Source of the DNA: Armatimonadota bacterium
Lineage (GTDB): Bacteria > Armatimonadota > UBA5829
Direction: 5' to 3'
Assembly: GCA_023474015.1 (NCBI GenBank)
Contig: JAMCYN010000016.1
Coordinates: 1 to 27,429 of the forward strand
Length of the DNA stretch: 27,429 bases
Shown: positions 15,992 to 23,393 of the stretch, one piece after another
Layout of the letters: the number at the start of each line of letters is the position of its first letter
Numbering within the stretch: the stretch's first letter is position 1
Translations under genes and position numbers: made by a program
The notes under the pieces: model-generated
Databases searched by the model: none
Told to the model about the DNA's origin: nothing
What the model saw: only the letters and a program-made list of their open reading frames with translations

Positions 15992-16168
15992 TCACAGGCT
16001 GCGCGACGCGTCGAACCGCTCTCGCTCGATGACAAGCAGGTCCACGTCCGAATTCTCCCTGGCCGTGCCGCGCGCATGCGAGCCGAACAAGTAGACCCGC
16101 TCCGGGTCCACTTACTTCACGACACTCGCCACCATATCCGCCAACAGCCTGTCATCAATATCAGTCAT
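15992..16168 (-). pseudogene. Remnant of an MNT-type minimal nucleotidyltransferase (MntA-like antitoxin)
   Basis: From the ATG at 16166-16168 the minus strand reads MTDIDDRLLADMVASVVK, then an in-frame TAA (16112-16114), then VDPERVYLFGSHARGTAREN and SDVDLLVIERERFDASRSL, ending at TGA 15992-15994. GSHARG plus DVDLL is the active-site signature GSxAxG..DxD of minimal nucleotidyltransferases, normally paired with a HEPN protein. Both the internal stop and the early end (normal proteins run on for about 50-80 residues) mark it as broken. No HEPN partner remains beside it. It trails the dxs gene. Confidence 0.75.
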
Positions 16169-16222
16169 AGCCCTATTCACTTCAGCATGCGCTTAGCTAC
16201 GGGCCATCATTTCCTTCCCAAC

Positions 16223-18133
16223 CTACCGCACCCCGCCGCCTATCACGCGCCCGACCACCAGAGTTCTCACTGCCTCCGCGATGCCCTCGGCCGTCAGCCC
16301 CAGCTTTTCCCGCAGCGCCTCGGGGGAATCGTGCTCGACGAACGCGTCCGGCACGCCTATGCGCCTGACGTTGTCAACCGGATAACCCCTGCTCGACGCC
16401 AGCTCGATCACCGCCGAGCCGAACCCGCCGATTATCGTGTTATCTTCGATGACTACAACCGGCAGCTTTCGCTCGAACACATCAAGGATCAACTGCTCGT
16501 CCAGCGGCTTCACGAACCGCGCGTTGACCACATCCACGCTCAGCCCTTGCTCCATAAGCATCTCCGCCGCCGCGACCGCCGGGTAGACGGTCGAGCCGAC
16601 GGCTATGATCGCCGCATCGTCCCCGTGGAGGATTCGCTCGCCCTGCCCCATCGAGAAGATATCGATTTCGCCACGCTCGAACTTGCTCGGCCCTCCGCCT
16701 CGGGGATATCTGATCGCCATCGGACCATCGTGCTTCAGGGCGGTCGCGAGGAGGTTGCGAAGTTCATTTGTGTCCTTGGGCGCGGCGATAGCCATACGGG
16801 GAATGTGCCTGAGATACGATAGATCGTAGACGCCATGGTGAGTGGGGCCGTCCTCGCCCACAAGCCCCGCACGGTCTATCGCGAAGACCACCGGCAGGTT
16901 TTGCAGGCAGACATCGTGCACGATCTGATCGTAGGCCCTCTGAAGGAAAGTCGAATACAGCGCCACCACCGGCCTCAGCCCCCCCGCGGCCAGCCCGGCG
17001 GCGAACGTCACCGCGTGCTCCTCTGCAATACCGACATCGAAGAAGCGATCCGGGTATGCCTCCGCGAACTTCGCAAGGCCGGTCCCATCCGGCATCGCGG
17101 CTGTTATGGCGACGATCCGCTCGTCCTCGGCGGCAAGCTCGATCAGGGCCTCGGAAAATGCCTTGGTATAGCTCGTGTTTCCGCTCGCGCGCTCGATCTC
17201 GCCGTCGGCTATGTCGAAACCCGAGATGCCGTGGAAGATACGCGCGTTGTTCTCCGCGAACTCGTAGCCCTTGCCTTTTTGGGTGAGCACGTGGATGAGC
17301 AGCGGGCCTTTGATCTTCTTGGCGGCCTCCAGAAGCTCGATCAGAAGCTCCGTGTTGTGCCCGTCGATGGGGCCGAGGTAAGTGAAGCCCAATTCCTCGA
17401 ATAGCACCCCGGTCTTCGACCCCAGCAGCCTTGTGACGCCGTGGCTGAGACCCTCGGCGGTGCGGGCGATGGTCTTTCCGGCGGGAATCCTTTCTAGGGT
17501 CTCCTTGGCGCGAGTCTCCATTCGCTGGTAGATCGAGGCCATACGGAGTTTGCTGAGATGCAGCGAGACCGCGCCGACGTTTTCAGAGATCGACATCTTG
17601 TTGTCGTTGAGGATAACAATCACGTCGGTGTCTAGCGGCTCGGCGTTGTTGAGGCCTTCCATTGCCAGGCCGCCGGTCAGCGCGCCGTCACCTATCACCG
17701 CGACCACATGCTCATCACCCCCGCGCAGGTCACGAGCCTTCGCCAGCCCCAGCGCGCAGGATATCGACGTGCTCGCATGGCCCGCGCCCATCGGATCGTG
17801 CTCGCTCTCGTCGCGCCTGGTAAACCCGGATATGCCCCCCCTCTGCCTGAGGCTGTAAAACTGGTCCCTGCGGCCAGTGAGGAGCTTGTGGGCGTATGAT
17901 TGGTGGCTGACATCCCAGACGATCTTGTCTTTCGGTGATTCGAACACGGTATGCAGCGCAATCGACAGCTCTATAGCCCCCAGGTTGGACGCCAGATGCC
18001 CACCTGTCCGCGAAACCGTATCGATTATGGTCGCCCTGATATCCACCGCGAGCTGCTTGCGGTCGGCCTCGGTCAGGCCTCTCAAGTCAGCGGGTGAATT
18101 GATCTTCCCTAAAACATCATACTGATCTTGCAT
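16223..18133 (-). CDS. dxs: 1-deoxy-D-xylulose-5-phosphate synthase
   Basis: A 636-residue thiamine diphosphate enzyme that joins pyruvate and glyceraldehyde 3-phosphate, the first step of the MEP isoprenoid pathway. VWDVSHQSYAHKLLTGR (72-88) and MGAGHAST (115-122) carry the conserved histidines. The ThDP/Mg motif is GDGALTGG (148-155) with NDN at 176-178. The transketolase-type central domain (VGIAEEHAV, DRAGLVGEDGPTHHG) and C-terminal domain are complete, with normal length for Dxs. AAGGTGG lies just upstream of the ATG. It is last in a minus-strand run that also holds ispE two genes upstream, so two MEP-pathway genes are near neighbours. Confidence 0.97.
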   Translation of the reverse strand: MQDQYDVLGKINSPADLRGLTEADRKQLAVDIRATIIDTVSRTGGHLASNLGAIELSIALHTVFESPKDKIVWDVSHQSYAHKLLTGRRDQFYSLRQRGGISGFTRRDESEHDPMGAGHASTSISCALGLAKARDLRGGDEHVVAVIGDGALTGGLAMEGLNNAEPLDTDVIVILNDNKMSISENVGAVSLHLSKLRMASIYQRMETRAKETLERIPAGKTIARTAEGLSHGVTRLLGSKTGVLFEELGFTYLGPIDGHNTELLIELLEAAKKIKGPLLIHVLTQKGKGYEFAENNARIFHGISGFDIADGEIERASGNTSYTKAFSEALIELAAEDERIVAITAAMPDGTGLAKFAEAYPDRFFDVGIAEEHAVTFAAGLAAGGLRPVVALYSTFLQRAYDQIVHDVCLQNLPVVFAIDRAGLVGEDGPTHHGVYDLSYLRHIPRMAIAAPKDTNELRNLLATALKHDGPMAIRYPRGGGPSKFERGEIDIFSMGQGERILHGDDAAIIAVGSTVYPAVAAAEMLMEQGLSVDVVNARFVKPLDEQLILDVFERKLPVVVIEDNTIIGGFGSAVIELASSRGYPVDNVRRIGVPDAFVEHDSPEALREKLGLTAEGIAEAVRTLVVGRVIGGGVR

Positions 18134-18150
18134 AAAACCACCTTGAAATT

Positions 18151-18230
18151 AAGAATGCAGATTGCAGAATGCAGAATGAAAGGGAGGTCCCTTCCCCATT
18201 CTGCATTCTTCATTCATCATTCTGCATTCT
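18151..18230. repeat. Palindromic ATTCTGC heptamer repeat, copy C
   Basis: The left arm 18151-18179 (AGAATGC-type units) and the right arm 18198-18230 (ATTCTGC-type units) flank a GGGAGGTCCCTT centre. It fills the gap between dxs and the upstream MobA-like gene and runs into the latter, providing its last six codons (RMQNDE) and stop codon (18210-18212). Confidence 0.85.
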
Positions 18231-19001
18231 CCCTTCCGCGCTTCCCGACGGCGAAAGGTACTTCCGCACCGCTTCCACATCCGACGGCTTGTCCACGTCC
18301 TCACCGATTTCCGGATGAGCGCTCACGACAGCCGACACTTTCGCCCCGAGCATCCGCGACACGGCGCGTTCGAGCGTGGCCACCGACAACACCGGCGGCA
18401 GGGCCTGACCCACCATTACCCTTACCAGCACTCCCACACCTATCATACGGGCAAGCTTGAAAACATGTTTCCTGGCGGCGTAGGCGTCCGCGATGGCGTC
18501 CCAATGCTGGGCGATGAAATCCGGGCTGACGAGCATCAGGTTCCCGCCGGTGAAGACGCCGTCGCCCGTCCTGAGATAAGTCCGCGCCAGACCCGGGTAG
18601 CGCTTCTCGCAGTGGGTCCTGGGGATGATCGGATAGGCCAGATCGACATCCGCCTTCTCCGCCCGTTCAATGAAATCTTCGACGGCCTCCGGGGTCAGCA
18701 GAGGGATATCCGAACTGACGATCAGCACGCGGCCGTTCGCCCCGAGCGCGTCTATGCCCAGCTTGATGTTGCTCACCAGGTCCGGCCCGGCCTCGATGAC
18801 CATATCCAGCCCCTCGGCGTCCACATCCCCGACGGCAACGATCCTGCCGACCGACTGCGACCCCCGCAGCGCGTCGACAACCCACTGGAGCATAGTCTTA
18901 TCGCCCAGCCGGATCATCGCCCTGCTTTTCAGGCCGCCGGACGGGTTCAGGTCCGGTCCGGCGGGGGCGCCGGCCAAGATTATCGCGTCTATTCTGTCCA
19001 T
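18210..19001 (-). CDS. MobA-like NTP transferase family protein
   Basis: A 263-residue protein with an N-terminal nucleotide-binding fold: AIILAGAPAG (6-15), a Lys in GGLKSRAMIRLGDKTMLQW, and VSSDIPLLTP (95-104) with the metal-binding Asp, as in the MobA/GlmU/IspD superfamily (NTP_transf_3). The characteristic GTRxG loop is altered (APAGPDLNPSGG). The C-terminal part (GGNLMLVSPDFI..., GEDVDKPSDVEAV) matches a subfamily often annotated only as nucleotidyltransferase. It sits between ispE and dxs. A link to isoprenoid synthesis is tempting but the IspD motif is missing, so the substrate is unknown. Its last six residues derive from a heptamer repeat. Confidence 0.75.
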   Translation of the reverse strand: MDRIDAIILAGAPAGPDLNPSGGLKSRAMIRLGDKTMLQWVVDALRGSQSVGRIVAVGDVDAEGLDMVIEAGPDLVSNIKLGIDALGANGRVLIVSSDIPLLTPEAVEDFIERAEKADVDLAYPIIPRTHCEKRYPGLARTYLRTGDGVFTGGNLMLVSPDFIAQHWDAIADAYAARKHVFKLARMIGVGVLVRVMVGQALPPVLSVATLERAVSRMLGAKVSAVVSAHPEIGEDVDKPSDVEAVRKYLSPSGSAEGRMQNDE

Positions 19002-19015
19002 ACCTTCAGTTCAAA

Positions 19016-19050
19016 GCAGATGCTTCGCTACGCTCAGCATGACAAGATTA
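19016..19050 (-). repeat. TAATCTTGTCAT-type dispersed repeat, copy 2
   Basis: On the minus strand TAATCTTGTCATGCTGAGC, then GTAGCGAAGCATCTGC. It begins 5 bases after the ispE stop codon and ends 15 bases before the MobA-like start. The related copy is at 8054-8086 on the plus strand. Confidence 0.65.
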
Positions 19051-19054
19051 CAGG

Positions 19055-19945
19055 TCAGCATAAAACGCCAGGCAATGATTCTCGCCTCATCAAAGTCCGG
19101 CTCACAAACACGTGCGGGAACATCCCTGCCATCTCCGCGCCGACTGATTCGGCTTGCTCGCGTGAGGCAAATACCCCAAACACCGCCGAGCCGGAGCCTG
19201 AGAGCAGGACGGCTTCGGCCCCGCGCGCCGTGAGCGCCTCTTTGGCCGCCCGCACATCATCCAGCGCGCGAGAGACCACGGGGTCGAAATCGTTCCACAA
19301 GTTTCGCACAAGCTCCGAGCGCTCGTGATTGCGCACAGCACGCGCGGCGGCCTCGGTGGCGCCCCGATGGGTCCGGCACAGTTCGTTATCGAGTTCCGCG
19401 TAGGCCCAGGCGGTCGAGACACCTGTATTGGGCTTTACTATAACCAGATCAAGCTCCGGCGCATCAGGGAGCACATCGATAATCTCACCCCGACCGCGCA
19501 TGCGAGCGGTCCCGCCATATATGAACAGCGGCGCATCAGAGCCGACCTTTGCCGCGATTCCGGCCATCTCATCATCGGTCAACCCCGACTCGAAAAGCCT
19601 GTTCAGCCCGACAATCGCCGCCGCCGCATTGCCGCTGCCTCCACCAAGCCCGGCCTGAGCTGGGATGCTCTTGGTCAGATCGCACCGCACCCCCGCGCGG
19701 AAGCCGACCCCCTCAAAGAACTCCCGGCACGCGGCATAGACAATGTTGTCCCTGCCGGAGGGCACCTCCGGCGCGTCGACGGTCACCTCAATAGCAAGAT
19801 CGCCGATCTTCGTAAGGACCAGCTCATCGGCAATATCGATCAACTGCACGATGCTGTCGATATCGTGGTAGCCGTCCGTTCGCAGACCGGAGACCTCGAG
19901 CGTGAGATTGACTTTGGCGTAGGAAAACAGCCTGATCTCATCCAT
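19055..19945 (-). CDS. ispE: 4-diphosphocytidyl-2-C-methyl-D-erythritol kinase
   Basis: A 296-residue GHMP kinase that phosphorylates CDP-methylerythritol, the fourth step of the MEP pathway. The N-terminus has the AKVNLTLEV motif with Lys11. The phosphate-binding GHMP loop is PAQAGLGGGSGNAAAA (95-110) and the catalytic Asp is Asp137 in KVGSDAPLF. The C-terminal LLSGSGSAVFGVF motif is present. Two starts are possible: GTG at 19955-19957 and ATG at 19943-19945. The ATG fits the family N-terminus and has GGGGGTG upstream. The gene follows rsmA, the arrangement known from Firmicutes and Actinobacteria. Confidence 0.95.
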   Translation of the reverse strand: MDEIRLFSYAKVNLTLEVSGLRTDGYHDIDSIVQLIDIADELVLTKIGDLAIEVTVDAPEVPSGRDNIVYAACREFFEGVGFRAGVRCDLTKSIPAQAGLGGGSGNAAAAIVGLNRLFESGLTDDEMAGIAAKVGSDAPLFIYGGTARMRGRGEIIDVLPDAPELDLVIVKPNTGVSTAWAYAELDNELCRTHRGATEAAARAVRNHERSELVRNLWNDFDPVVSRALDDVRAAKEALTARGAEAVLLSGSGSAVFGVFASREQAESVGAEMAGMFPHVFVSRTLMRRESLPGVLC

Positions 19946-20050
19946 CTCCAGGCACACCCCCGATCATATACGGCAGGGGCGACCAGGCAAGCCCCGGACG
20001 CCCTTAGTAGTCTAGCAGCGACCGGTTATGGTGTCAAATCGAAGGGAATT

Positions 20051-20132
20051 GAAGAATGCAGAATGCAGATTGCAGAATACCTAGCATTGTGAGGTCCCTT
20101 CATTCTGCATTCTGCATTCATCATTCTGCATT
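20051..20132. repeat. Palindromic ATTCTGC heptamer repeat, copy D
   Basis: The left arm 20051-20079 (AGAATGC-type units) and the right arm 20100-20132 (ATTCTGC units, ATTCATC next to last) surround a spacer ending GAGGTCCCTT. The right arm supplies the last three codons (Asn-Ala-Glu) and the TGA stop of rsmA. Confidence 0.85.
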
Positions 20133-20978
20133 TATCTCTTCCCCGACTCGTGCGAACTCTTCGATCGTCAGCGTCTCTCCGCGGCGCTCTGGGTCGATTC
20201 CGGCGGCCGCGAGCATAGCGGCTGCGCGGTCTTTGCCCCAGTCCAGATCATCAGATGTACCCAGCGCGTTGAGCAAGGTCTTGCGCCGCTTGCCGAACGC
20301 CGCCCGGACTATCGCGAAGAACTGCCGCTCGTCCCGAACCGCCACCCTCGGCGAGTCCCGCACGGTGAACCTGATGATCTCCGAATCGACGTCGGGAATC
20401 GGATAGAACACGTTTCTCGACACCTTCATTACGCTATCAATGTCGCAGTGGTATTGCACGAATACGCTCAACGCGCCATAATCGTCCGAACCGGCCTCAG
20501 CCTGGATGCGATGCGCGACCTCCCTTTGCACCATCAGCACGATGCTCGAAATACGGCTCTTGACCTCCAGCAGCCCGGCTATGATCGGAGTCGTGATATA
20601 ATACGGCAGATTTCCGACCACCACCCACTTCCCCTCGCCGCGGCTTCCGAGAAACTTCGGCAGGTCGAGCTTCAGGAAGTCTTCGATAACGATCTCGACC
20701 TCCGGAGTATCCGCCAGGGCCTCGCGCAGCGCCGGTTCAAGGTCCCTGTCCGCCTCTACGCAGACGACCCTCGCGCCCTTTGCTGCAAGCTCGCGCGTTA
20801 CCACTCCCAGTCCCGGCCCGATCTCCAGCACATTCACCCCCGGCCCCGCGCCGGACGCGTCGACAATTCGATCGAGCACGTTTTTGTCTATGAGGAAGTT
20901 CTGCCCGAGCCTCTTCTTCGGGCGCAGGCCGTGGTCGGATAGGAGCTTCTTGATTTGTGGAGCCGAAGTAAGGTTCAT
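20121..20978 (-). CDS. rsmA: 16S rRNA dimethyladenosine transferase RsmA
   Basis: A 285-residue SAM-dependent enzyme that dimethylates two adjacent adenines in the 3'-terminal hairpin of 16S rRNA (also called KsgA). Typical sequence: PKKRLGQNFLID (20-31), the SAM motif LEIGPGLG (51-58), the acidic VEAD (74-77), and the catalytic NLPYY (123-127). Length is normal. The last three residues and stop codon lie in heptamer repeat copy D. No clear Shine-Dalgarno; an 8-bp hairpin sits just upstream. It lies between the G5/3D gene and ispE. Confidence 0.96.
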   Translation of the reverse strand: MNLTSAPQIKKLLSDHGLRPKKRLGQNFLIDKNVLDRIVDASGAGPGVNVLEIGPGLGVVTRELAAKGARVVCVEADRDLEPALREALADTPEVEIVIEDFLKLDLPKFLGSRGEGKWVVVGNLPYYITTPIIAGLLEVKSRISSIVLMVQREVAHRIQAEAGSDDYGALSVFVQYHCDIDSVMKVSRNVFYPIPDVDSEIIRFTVRDSPRVAVRDERQFFAIVRAAFGKRRKTLLNALGTSDDLDWGKDRAAAMLAAAGIDPERRGETLTIEEFARVGEEINAE

Positions 20979-20990
20979 GGATTATGAGTA

Positions 20991-21010
20991 GGGCCGCCAA
21001 GCGGCGGCCC
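20991..21010. terminator. GC-rich hairpin between the G5/3D gene and rsmA
   Basis: GGGCCGCC-AAGC-GGCGGCCC, a perfect 8-bp stem, 35 bases after the G5/3D stop on the minus strand. No T run follows on that strand, so it may pause or stabilise the message rather than end transcription. Confidence 0.4.
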
Positions 21011-21044
21011 ATTTATCTGCAACATGTTGGTTGGAAGATCGACG

Positions 21045-21890
21045 CTACCTCTGCAAGAGGTGAACGACCACGTTCCTGCGTCCGAAGCGTATGGCTTCGC
21101 GATAGGTGTTGAAGCCGAGGTCTATACGATTGCCTTTGATCGCGCTTCCGGTGTCACCGGCGATAGCGTAACCGTAGCCCTCGATGTATAGTCTGCTCCC
21201 CAGCCGGATCACTCTCGGATCGACCGCAACCACTCCGTAGCCGGCTCTTAGTCCGCAGCCTGTCCTGCCGTCGGCGGATTTCCCGCAGCTTCTGGGGCCC
21301 GGGTCATACGCCGAAGCGGACATTCGCAGAATGCGCCGTGTCCTGTATTCACCTCGGCTGGTGTAGTGGCCCTTGAACCCGATGGCGACCATCTTGCTCG
21401 AAGGCTTCCTCACCACTTCCTTGCCGACCACGGTCCACCGGACCGGCTTTCCGTCCTCATAGCGGACGGAGTAGCGCACCAACTTCTCGCCTTTTTCGCC
21501 GGGCTTGGTCACCTTGACCTGTCCCGGCTTCAGAAATCTGGTGAATGTTTTAACCGTGTCGAATGGAATGGGCTCGTTTACGGCCTCAATCTCTTCGCGC
21601 ACTCGAACGATCGTGATCTTCATCCCATCACGCAATCGCTCACTTGTCGCAGGCACAACCACATCCAGTGGCCCCACCTCGATCCCTGCATCCTTCAGGG
21701 TCGCGCCGACAGTCATCTGGGCGGTATGCACATGTCGCTCGGCCCCATCTATCCTTAGTATTGCCGATACCGTCTCCAGGCGCTGGGCTTGCACGACGTC
21801 ATCTCGGTTGACTCCAACCGCCATCAACACCAACAGCATTAGCGCAGCCAGTGTGGCGGTTCTTGCGAGCCGATTGTTTCGTCTTCGCAA
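21045..21890 (-). CDS. YabE/RpfB-like cell-wall protein with DUF348, G5 and 3D domains
   Basis: A 281-residue exported protein likely to act on peptidoglycan. The N-terminus (RRRNNRLAR then ALMLLVLMAVGV, 16-27) is a signal peptide or membrane anchor. Then come a DUF348 domain (about 43-90), a G5 domain (about 97-165, including KPGQVKVTKPGEKGEKLVRYSVRYEDGKP) and a C-terminal 3D domain (about 188-280). The 3D domain has the conserved Asp residues, e.g. Asp246 in AGDTGSAIKGN and Asp257 in IDLGF, as in MltA-type lytic transglycosylases. Start TTG at 21888-21890, chosen for AAAGGAGG 7 bases upstream. Preceding rsmA and ispE mirrors the yabE-ksgA-ispE order of Bacillus and rpfB-ksgA-ispE of Actinobacteria. 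Confidence 0.9.
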   Translation of the reverse strand: MRRRNNRLARTATLAALMLLVLMAVGVNRDDVVQAQRLETVSAILRIDGAERHVHTAQMTVGATLKDAGIEVGPLDVVVPATSERLRDGMKITIVRVREEIEAVNEPIPFDTVKTFTRFLKPGQVKVTKPGEKGEKLVRYSVRYEDGKPVRWTVVGKEVVRKPSSKMVAIGFKGHYTSRGEYRTRRILRMSASAYDPGPRSCGKSADGRTGCGLRAGYGVVAVDPRVIRLGSRLYIEGYGYAIAGDTGSAIKGNRIDLGFNTYREAIRFGRRNVVVHLLQR

Positions 21891-21986
21891 ATCATCGCCT
21901 CCTTTCCCGGCCCAGGTTACCCGCTAACGGATGCCAGGCAAACCCTTTTTTTCGGGTCAACCGGCCTCCAGGCAACCGGACAAGAA
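21891..21986 (-). promoter_or_regulatory. Structured 5' leader of the G5/3D gene
   Basis: About 95 bases between the predicted transcription start and the TTG start. On the minus strand it can form a CCGG..GCC-TGGA-GGC hairpin and an ACCC-(A-rich)-GGGT hairpin. It ends with CCGTTAGCGGGTAACCTGGG before the ribosome site. The CCGTTAGC/TAACCT stretch recalls the 3' end of the c-di-AMP (ydaO) riboswitch found before such genes, but the leader seems too short for the full aptamer. Confidence 0.3.
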
Positions 21987-21992
21987 AGGTTG

Positions 21993-22021
21993 ATGTTATC
22001 ATATGAGGACCGGCTTGTCAA
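21993..22021 (-). promoter_or_regulatory. Sigma-A promoter for the G5/3D-rsmA-ispE-dxs run
   Basis: Minus strand TTGACA (22016-22021), 17-base spacer, TAACAT (21993-21998). Confidence 0.6.
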
Positions 22022-22034
22022 ATTTTCGTGACAA
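22015..22034. promoter_or_regulatory. Operator-like palindrome in the divergent G5/3D-iscS region
   Basis: TTGTCA-N8-TGACAA, a perfect 6-bp inverted repeat that overlaps the -35 box of the minus-strand promoter and lies about 75 bases before iscS. It could bind a dimeric regulator of both genes. Further TTGACA-like words follow at 22040 and 22073. Confidence 0.4.
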
Positions 22035-22110
22035 CCCCATTGACAGCGCCCCCGCCAAAGAGGAGAATATAATTGACACGAACCGCCAGTGCCTGGATCA
22101 GGAGGAAAAC

Positions 22111-23280
22111 ATGGGCGATATCATATACCTTGACCACGCAGCCACGACCCCCATCGACGACGAAGTGCTGGAGGCTATGCTGCCATATCTCAAGGACAAG
22201 TTCGGCAGCGCCTCGACGCTATATTCAATAGGCCGTGAGGCACGCGAGGCAGTGGAGGAAGCTCGCATTAGCGTTGCCCAGCTTATAGGCGCGCAGCCCG
22301 AGGAGATCTACTTCACCAGCGGCGGCAGCGAGTCCGACAACTGGGCCGTGTTCGGCGTCGCGGCGGCAAAGGCGAAGAAGGGCAAGCACATAATCACGAG
22401 CAAGATCGAGCACCACGCGATCCTCGAGCCGTGCCACACGCTCGAAAAGCAGGGCTACTCGGTTACCATACTGGACGTTGACGCGAACGGTTTCGTCGAC
22501 CCAGGCCAACTCGCCTCGAGCATCACTGATGAGACAATCCTTATCACCATAATGCACGCGAACAATGAGATCGGGACCATCGAGCCGGTCGAGGAGATTG
22601 GTCGAATTGCGCGCGAAAAAGGGATTCACTTCCACGCAGACACCGTGCAGACCGCTGGGCACATTCCGGTGAATGTGGATGATATGAACTGCGACTCCCT
22701 CGCAATATCCGCGCACAAGCTCTACGGCCCCAAGGGCGTCGGAGCGATGTATATTCGCAAAGGCTCGCGCGTCGAGCGCCTCATGCGCGGCGGTGGCCAG
22801 GAAAACAACAAACGCGCGGGAACACACAACGTGCCTGGGATAGTCGGGCTCGGAAAGGCCGCGGAGCTTGCGCTGAAACGCATGCCCGATGAGGCCGAAC
22901 ACACGACCAGACTGCGCGACACTCTGATCACGGGCATCGAGAGCCGCATAAAGGACATCAAGATCAATGGCGACCGGACAAAGCGCCTCCCCAACAACGT
23001 TAATTTCTCGTTCGAGGGTGTCGAGGGCGAATCGATGATACTGCTGATGGACATGAACGGGATATGCGTCTCCTCCGGCTCGGCCTGCACCTCCGGCTCG
23101 CTGGACCCGTCGCACGTGCTGATGGCCCTGGGCTTGCGCCACGAGCAGGCCCACGGCTCCCTGCGAATGACCCTCGGCAAAGACAACACCATGGCCCACA
23201 TCGAAAGGGTGCTGGACACATTGCCGGGGATAGTTCAGAGGCTAAGAGAAATGTCCCCGATTTACGCGGGAACGAATTAG
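22111..23280 (+). CDS. iscS: Cysteine desulfurase (IscS/NifS family)
   Basis: A 389-residue PLP enzyme that takes sulfur from cysteine for Fe-S clusters and tRNA thiolation. YLDHAATTP (6-14), HHAILEP (101-107) and the PLP-lysine motif SAHKLYGPKG (Lys203) are present, as is the class I active-site loop with Cys326 in SSGSACTSGS. ATG 22111 has GGAGG upstream; the frame is open back to 22003 but without a start signal. No iscU, iscR or mnmA gene is adjacent, so which sulfur pathway it serves is not shown. The need of HydE, HydG and other Fe-S proteins for clusters is a general, not a positional, link. Convergent with the next gene across a heptamer palindrome. Confidence 0.93.
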   Translation: MGDIIYLDHAATTPIDDEVLEAMLPYLKDKFGSASTLYSIGREAREAVEEARISVAQLIGAQPEEIYFTSGGSESDNWAVFGVAAAKAKKGKHIITSKIEHHAILEPCHTLEKQGYSVTILDVDANGFVDPGQLASSITDETILITIMHANNEIGTIEPVEEIGRIAREKGIHFHADTVQTAGHIPVNVDDMNCDSLAISAHKLYGPKGVGAMYIRKGSRVERLMRGGGQENNKRAGTHNVPGIVGLGKAAELALKRMPDEAEHTTRLRDTLITGIESRIKDIKINGDRTKRLPNNVNFSFEGVEGESMILLMDMNGICVSSGSACTSGSLDPSHVLMALGLRHEQAHGSLRMTLGKDNTMAHIERVLDTLPGIVQRLREMSPIYAGTN

Positions 23281-23283
23281 AGG

Positions 23284-23391
23284 GAATGCAGAATGATGAA
23301 TGAAGAATGCAGAATGGGGGAAGGGAGGGGTTTCCCTTCATTCTGCATTCTGCATTATGCATTCTGCATTATGCATTCTGCATTCATCATT
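23284..23391. repeat. Palindromic ATTCTGC heptamer repeat, copy E (longest)
   Basis: The left arm has five GAATGCA-type units (23284-23318). The centre is G-rich then TTTCCCTTC. The right arm has eight ATTCTGC-type units (23340-23391), two with ATTATGC and one ATTCATC near the end. It occupies the whole gap between the convergent iscS and redoxin-like genes. Unit number differs from the other copies, so arms expand and contract in 7-base steps. Confidence 0.85.
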
Positions 23392-23393
23392 TC

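Noticed and set aside
18210..19001. Calling the MobA-like gene ispD
   Set aside because: It lacks the IspD nucleotide loop and PKQ-type motif; position beside ispE and dxs alone is not enough.
22040..22073. TTGACA...TATAAT as iscS promoter
   Set aside because: The spacer is 22 bases, too long for a sigma-A promoter; no better -35 was found.
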